A stretch of 64,000 nt of DNA. Origin: Psychrobacter sp. WY6. Lineage in GTDB: Bacteria > Pseudomonadota > Gammaproteobacteria > Pseudomonadales > Moraxellaceae. Of this stretch, positions 51,673 to 64,000 are shown piece after piece. The stretch covers positions 558,001 through 622,000 of the forward strand of contig NZ_CP049902.1 in NCBI RefSeq assembly GCF_018448495.1, written 5' to 3'. The notes below the pieces were generated by a model, which did no database searches, was not told where the DNA came from, and worked only from the letters and a program-made list of their open reading frames with translations. Each line of letters starts with the position of its first letter. Position 1 is the stretch's first letter. The position numbers and the translations under genes were made by a program.

Positions 51673-51784
51673 CTGACGATGACCTACTCTCACATGGGCG
51701 AACCCACACTACCATTGGCGCAATGATGTTTCACTTCTGAGTTCGGGAAGGGATCAGGTGGTGCCATCATGCTATTGTCGTCAG
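51673..51784 (-). rRNA. rrf: 5S rRNA, operon B
   Basis: 112 bases, identical in sequence to the operon A copy as far as I could compare, terminal stem intact. Confidence 0.95.
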
Positions 51785-51972
51785 CAAAGGGGGTCAGATA
51801 TGAGTCTGTTATTTTTATTGTTTGACTATAAGTGTTTAGTTTATGGTCGATCAACTTGTAACCTAACTGAATCAAGGTTAAAGGTGATATCGAAATATTC
51901 TCTCGTTTCTATAAGCTTTCGCTTATACAAGATAGATTAATTAGAGCTTTCATACAAACCACTTGGGTGTTG

Positions 51973-54835
<2,863 letters not shown>

Positions 54836-55166
54836 CAACCCCAAGTAGACTGCTAAGTGTTATAAAGTCTAATTATGATAACGATATCACCTATGTTTAT
54901 ACGCTTGATTCAGTTCTCTTTACTTTTTTTAATCACTCACCCCTGGGATAACAACTGATGTCGTTAAGAGGTGAGTGATTAAGGTTAGGAAGTGCGCGTG
55001 AACACGCTTCCTAACCCAGACTATATCTATGTTTTTAAATAGTCTCTATGCTCTCGTCGAGTCACAGATTCTGTATAAAACAGAAAGAAGTAATCGTGTC
55101 TTTATTCAAAGATAAATCACTTGTTTCTATTTATACTATTAGCACTTAAAGCTTATTCGTCTATAG

Positions 55167-55242
55167 TGGTGGAGCCAAACGGAGTCGAACCGTTGACCTC
55201 CTGCGTGCAAGGCAGGCGCTCTACCAACTGAGCTATGGCCCC
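55167..55242 (-). tRNA. tRNA-Ala (TGC), operon B
   Basis: 76 bases, identical to the operon A copy. Confidence 0.97.
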
Positions 55243-55251
55243 ATTATAAAA

Positions 55252-55328
55252 TGGTGGGTCTAAGTGGACTTGAACCACTGACCCCCGCGTTATCAACACG
55301 GTGCTCTAACCAGCTGAGCTACAGACCC
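55252..55328 (-). tRNA. tRNA-Ile (GAT), operon B
   Basis: 77 bases, identical to the operon A copy, encoded CCA. Confidence 0.97.
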
Positions 55329-55403
55329 AATTACGCTTGTTAAAACGTAAGCTTAAACTAAAGAACAACTTGTTGTGAATTCTTGCTGACCGAATGCCAT
55401 CTA

Positions 55404-56939
<1,536 letters not shown>

Positions 56940-57249
56940 AATCTTGCTATGAAGCTCTTTAAAGAAGCTTCTAAACTTGGCTCATCTAATCTGGCAAAAT
57001 CGCTAAAAATTATGTTCGTAATGAATTAACTTTGAGTTTTTCTGCTGTCTTAAATGATAATTTTTATAGTTAGAATGAACTCCGAAAAGGAGTCTCAACC
57101 AACTTTATTTTTTAGCATTCTGAATCAGCAAAAATCCACACAAGTTGTTCTTTAGTTATGCTTTTAAATAGTGTTCTTCTATTGTCGTCCAATAAAGATG
57201 TTCTTACTAATCAATCAAAGCTATTTGCTTATCTCGTTTAGCGAGCCGA

Positions 57250-57277
57250 CTAGTATCATAATGAAATAGTCTGTCAA
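57250..57277 (-). promoter_or_regulatory. rrn promoter P2, operon B
   Basis: TTGACA (57277-57272), 16 bases, TACTAG (57255-57250). The -10 is weak compared with operons A and C; surrounding leader is a distinct version. Confidence 0.6.
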
Positions 57278-57359
57278 CCCTTTGTTCTAATTCGTTTCAA
57301 CTGGTTATCTAAGTGATAAGTTTGTTAACTTACTGCTTAGCTTCCTTTGCTGTGGGGCG

Positions 57360-57387
57360 TATATATAGATTCTGACAGGGGTGTCAA
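57360..57387 (-). promoter_or_regulatory. rrn promoter P1, operon B
   Basis: TTGACA (57387-57382), 16 bases, then TATATA (57365-57360); shares the rest of the operon A P1, but one base has been lost from the TATAAT -10 context. Confidence 0.75.
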
Positions 57388-57622
57388 CCTCTTTATCAAA
57401 GGTTTTTGGGTTTATTTGATGAGACTTTTAATAATACATAGTTTTCAATGGGTTAGAGGGAATATTTGTTTTCATGGATTTGGCACTGAATACTAGAAAC
57501 CTATTAAATAGGTAAAGATTCTAGAGAACGACATCAAAATACCCTCTATTTTCTAACTTCTCGAATCAATTGGGAAACCAGTGTATTTTTGCCAACAACT
57601 TAATCTCAAACCCACGAAAAAG

Positions 57623-57655
57623 AAAACCCCCTTCTGCATAAGCAGAAGGGGGTTT
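57623..57655 (-). terminator. Terminator of rrn operon C
   Basis: AAAACCCCCTTCTGC pairs with GCAGAAGGGGGTTT around a short loop. A different stem from those of operons A and B. Confidence 0.92.
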
Positions 57656-57673
57656 AGCTTTTAGAATAGAGAG

Positions 57674-57784
57674 CTGACGATGACCTACTCTCACATGGAC
57701 GAATCCACACTACCATTGGCGCAATGATGTTTCACTTCTGAGTTCGGGAAGGATCAGGTGGTGCCATCATGCTATTGTCGTCAG
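57674..57784 (-). rRNA. rrf: 5S rRNA, operon C
   Basis: 111 bases with two substitutions (TGGACGAATCC versus TGGGCGAACCC) and one base missing (GGGAAGGATC). Terminal stem intact. Confidence 0.92.
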
Positions 57785-57972
57785 CAAAGGGGGTTAGATA
57801 TGAGTCTGTTATTTTTATTGTTTGACTATAAGTGTTTAGTTTATGGTCGATCAACTTGTAACCTAACTGAATCAAGGTTAAAGGTGATATCGAAATATTC
57901 TCTCGTTTCTATAAGCTTTCGCTTATACAAGATAGATTAATTAGAGCTTTCATACAAACCACTTGGGTGTTG

Positions 57973-60827
<2,855 letters not shown>

Positions 60828-61168
60828 CAACCCCAAGTAGTCTTTCGACTGCTAAGTGTTATAAAGTCTAATTATGATAACGATATCACCTATGTTTATA
60901 CGCTTGATTCAGTTCTCTTTACTTTTTTTAATCACTCACCCCTGGGATAACAACTGATGTCGTTAAGAGGTGAGTGATTAAGGTTAGGAAGTGCGCGTGA
61001 ACACGCTCTTCCTAACCCAGACTCATATCTATGTTTTTAAATAGTCTCTATGCTCTCGTCGAGTCACAGATTCTGTATAAAACAGAAAGAAGTAATCGTG
61101 TCTTTATTCAAAGATAAATCACTTGTTTCTATTTATACTATTAGCACTTAAAGCTTATTCGTCTATAG

Positions 61169-61242
61169 TGGTGGAGCCAAACGGAGTCGAACCGTTGACC
61201 TCCTGCGTGCAAGGCAGGCGCTACCAACTGAGCTATGGCCCC
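61169..61242 (-). tRNA. tRNA-Ala (TGC), operon C, 2 bases short in the D arm
   Basis: 74 bases instead of 76. The plus-strand text is GCGCTACCAACTG, where A and B have GCGCTCTACCAACTG, so the D-stem GAGC is damaged. Either a sequencing error or an inactive tRNA. Confidence 0.85.
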
Positions 61243-61251
61243 ATTATAAAA

Positions 61252-61328
61252 TGGTGGGTCTAAGTGGACTTGAACCACTGACCCCCGCGTTATCAACACG
61301 GTGCTCTAACCAGCTGAGCTACAGACCC
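61252..61328 (-). tRNA. tRNA-Ile (GAT), operon C
   Basis: 77 bases, identical to the other two copies, encoded CCA. Confidence 0.97.
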
Positions 61329-61403
61329 AATTACGCTTGTTAAAACGTAAGCTTAAACTAAAGAACAACTTGTTGTGAATTCTTGCTGACCGAATGCCAT
61401 CTA

Positions 61404-62935
<1,532 letters not shown>

Positions 62936-63254
62936 AATCTTGCTATGAAGCTCTTTAAAGAAGCTTCTAAACTTGGCTCATCTAATCTGGCAAAATCGCT
63001 AAAAATTATGTTCGTAATGAATTAACTTTGAGTTTTCTGCTGTCTTAAATGATAATTTTTATAGTTAGAATGAACTCCGAAAAGGAGTTAAAATTTTTAG
63101 TTAACTTAGCATCTGAATCAGCAAAAATCCACACAAGTTGTTCTTTAGTTATGCTTTTAAATAGTGCTCAATCACTGTCGTCCAGTAACTGATATAGGGT
63201 ATCTCTCTGTTTAGTCTCAATCCCTTACGGGTTAAGCTATCTAGCGAGCCGACT

Positions 63255-63282
63255 ATCTTATCATAATGATTTGATTTGTCAA
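63255..63282 (-). promoter_or_regulatory. rrn promoter P2, operon C
   Basis: TTGACA (63282-63277), 16 bases, TAAGAT (63260-63255). Same as operon A's P2. Confidence 0.85.
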
Positions 63283-63369
63283 GCTTTTTTATGTTTTGTT
63301 TCTTCAAGTGAATTGGGTTATTTATATGTATCTTACATATAAGCTTCCAGCTCGTCTTGATGAGGGCGT

Positions 63370-63397
63370 ATTATAGACGCTTTAATCTCTGTGTCAA
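63370..63397 (-). promoter_or_regulatory. rrn promoter P1, operon C
   Basis: TTGACA (63397-63392), 16 bases, TATAAT (63375-63370), discriminator ACGCCC. Spacer sequence differs from P1 of operons A and B. Confidence 0.88.
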
Positions 63398-63472
63398 GAA
63401 GTAATTTTTATTTAGTTTGAAGTAAATGTCTCATCACTCATTCTAAACAGCCTTCCTCTCCGACTGGGTGGC

Positions 63473-63499
63473 AGTATAGGGGTTTTGACGCCGGGTCAA
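63473..63499 (-). promoter_or_regulatory. Third rrn promoter, operon C
   Basis: TTGACC (63499-63494), 15 bases, TATACT (63478-63473), then GCCACCC. Present only upstream of operon C in this window. Confidence 0.65.
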
Positions 63500-63586
63500 G
63501 GTAAATCATTGCTTTTTGATGATTATTTTACTGAATGGGATTAGATGCTGTTGATCAAATAATTACTACCAAACCGCACACGAAAC

Positions 63587-63618
63587 AAAACCCCCTTACA
63601 CTTTCGCGTAAGGGGGTT
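63587..63618 (-). terminator. Terminator of rrn operon D
   Basis: AAAACCCCCTTACA-type arm pairs with GTAAGGGGGTTT; a third terminator version. Confidence 0.9.
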
Positions 63619-63637
63619 TAGCTTTTAGAATAGAGAG

Positions 63638-63749
63638 CTGACGATGACCTACTCTCACATGGGCGAACCCACACTACCATTGGCGCAATGATGTTTCACT
63701 TCTGAGTTCGGGAAGGGATCAGGTGGTGCCATCATGCTATTGTCGTCAG
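63638..63749 (-). rRNA. rrf: 5S rRNA, operon D
   Basis: 112 bases, identical to the operon A and B copies by eye. Terminal stem intact. Confidence 0.95.
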
Positions 63750-63937
63750 CAAAGGGGGTTAGATATGAGTCTGTTATTTTTATTGTTTGACTATAAGTGT
63801 TTAGTTTATGGTCGATCAACTTGTAACCTAACTGAATCAAGGTTAAAGGTGATATCGAAATATTCTCTCGTTTCTATAAGCTTTCGCTTATACAAGATAG
63901 ATTAATTAGAGCTTTCATACAAACCACTTGGGTGTTG

Positions 63938-64000
63938 TATGGTCAAGCCAAACGAGCAATTAGTACAGGTTAGCTACATGCATCGCTGCACTTCCACACC
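63938..64000 (-). rRNA. rrl: 23S rRNA, operon D (3' end only)
   Basis: The last 63 bases of the window match the 3' end of the other 23S genes and run off the right edge, so at least a fourth tandem operon starts here. Confidence 0.9.

Larger units (their letters stand above)
56940..57622. other. Spacer between operon B and operon C
   Basis: No protein gene. It holds a leader with the 16S processing stem, P2 (57250-57277, divergent from operons A and C), P1 (57360-57387), then unique sequence to the terminator at 57623. Confidence 0.8.
62936..63586. other. Spacer between operon C and partial operon D
   Basis: No protein gene. The leader (with stem) resembles operon A's. P2 is the operon A version (63255-63282), but P1 (63370-63397) and a third promoter (63473-63499) are of a different sequence type; unique region follows to the terminator. 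Confidence 0.8.

Overview
The window looks like chromosomal DNA of a gammaproteobacterium of the family Moraxellaceae, most likely Psychrobacter. The genus is an inference from protein style and gene order, not from a database search. Clues are the ribH-nusB-thiL-pgpA cluster, the glmU-glmS pair, parE beside yqiA, the DUF1852/MesD methionine module known from Acinetobacter-type bacteria, and rrn operons with Ile-Ala tRNA spacers.

Layout. 1-2.6 kb: the 5' part of acnA (minus strand, runs off the left edge). 3-5.9 kb: a DUF457 membrane protein, a YchJ-family SEC-C protein, a YafJ-type amidotransferase, a DUF2007 protein and a small frameshifted gene. 5.9-15 kb: core metabolism and cell envelope (thrB, hisF, ribH, nusB, thiL, pgpA, glmU, glmS). 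15.2-18.5 kb: truC-like pseudouridine synthase, EamA transporter, a decayed LysE exporter and a TauE/SafE transporter. 18.6-21.4 kb: flavin reductase, MesD-type core methionine synthase and DUF1852 (MesX), with a MetR-like palindrome upstream. 21.7-27.1 kb: YceI and an RND efflux operon whose permease is heavily frame-broken. 27.4-43.5 kb: a 42-residue lysine-rich protein, recG, a patatin lipoprotein, argA, fkpA, a CmpX-like channel, an unrecognised protein, a divergent SDR, an acyltransferase, parE, yqiA and a DUF1289 protein. 43.6-45.05 kb: a small accessory patch with an unrecognised gene split by a frameshift and a broken 4-fold-beta-flower gene.

45.2-64 kb is a head-to-tail array of rRNA operons, all on the minus strand. 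It holds three whole units (16S-tRNA-Ile-tRNA-Ala-23S-5S) and the 3' end of a fourth, plus a degenerate extra 5S at the downstream end. The operons have recognisable promoters, terminators and long-range processing stems. Their spacers are mosaics of one another, and the rRNA copies differ by small indels.

A theme across the window is single-base frame disruption, often in short homopolymers, in genes that should be intact (hisF, thiL, pgpA, glmS, fkpA, mesD, the CmpX-like gene, the acyltransferase). This looks like residual base-calling error rather than mass gene decay. I therefore give full gene spans across the breaks and keep 'pseudogene' for genes with additional or non-homopolymer damage.
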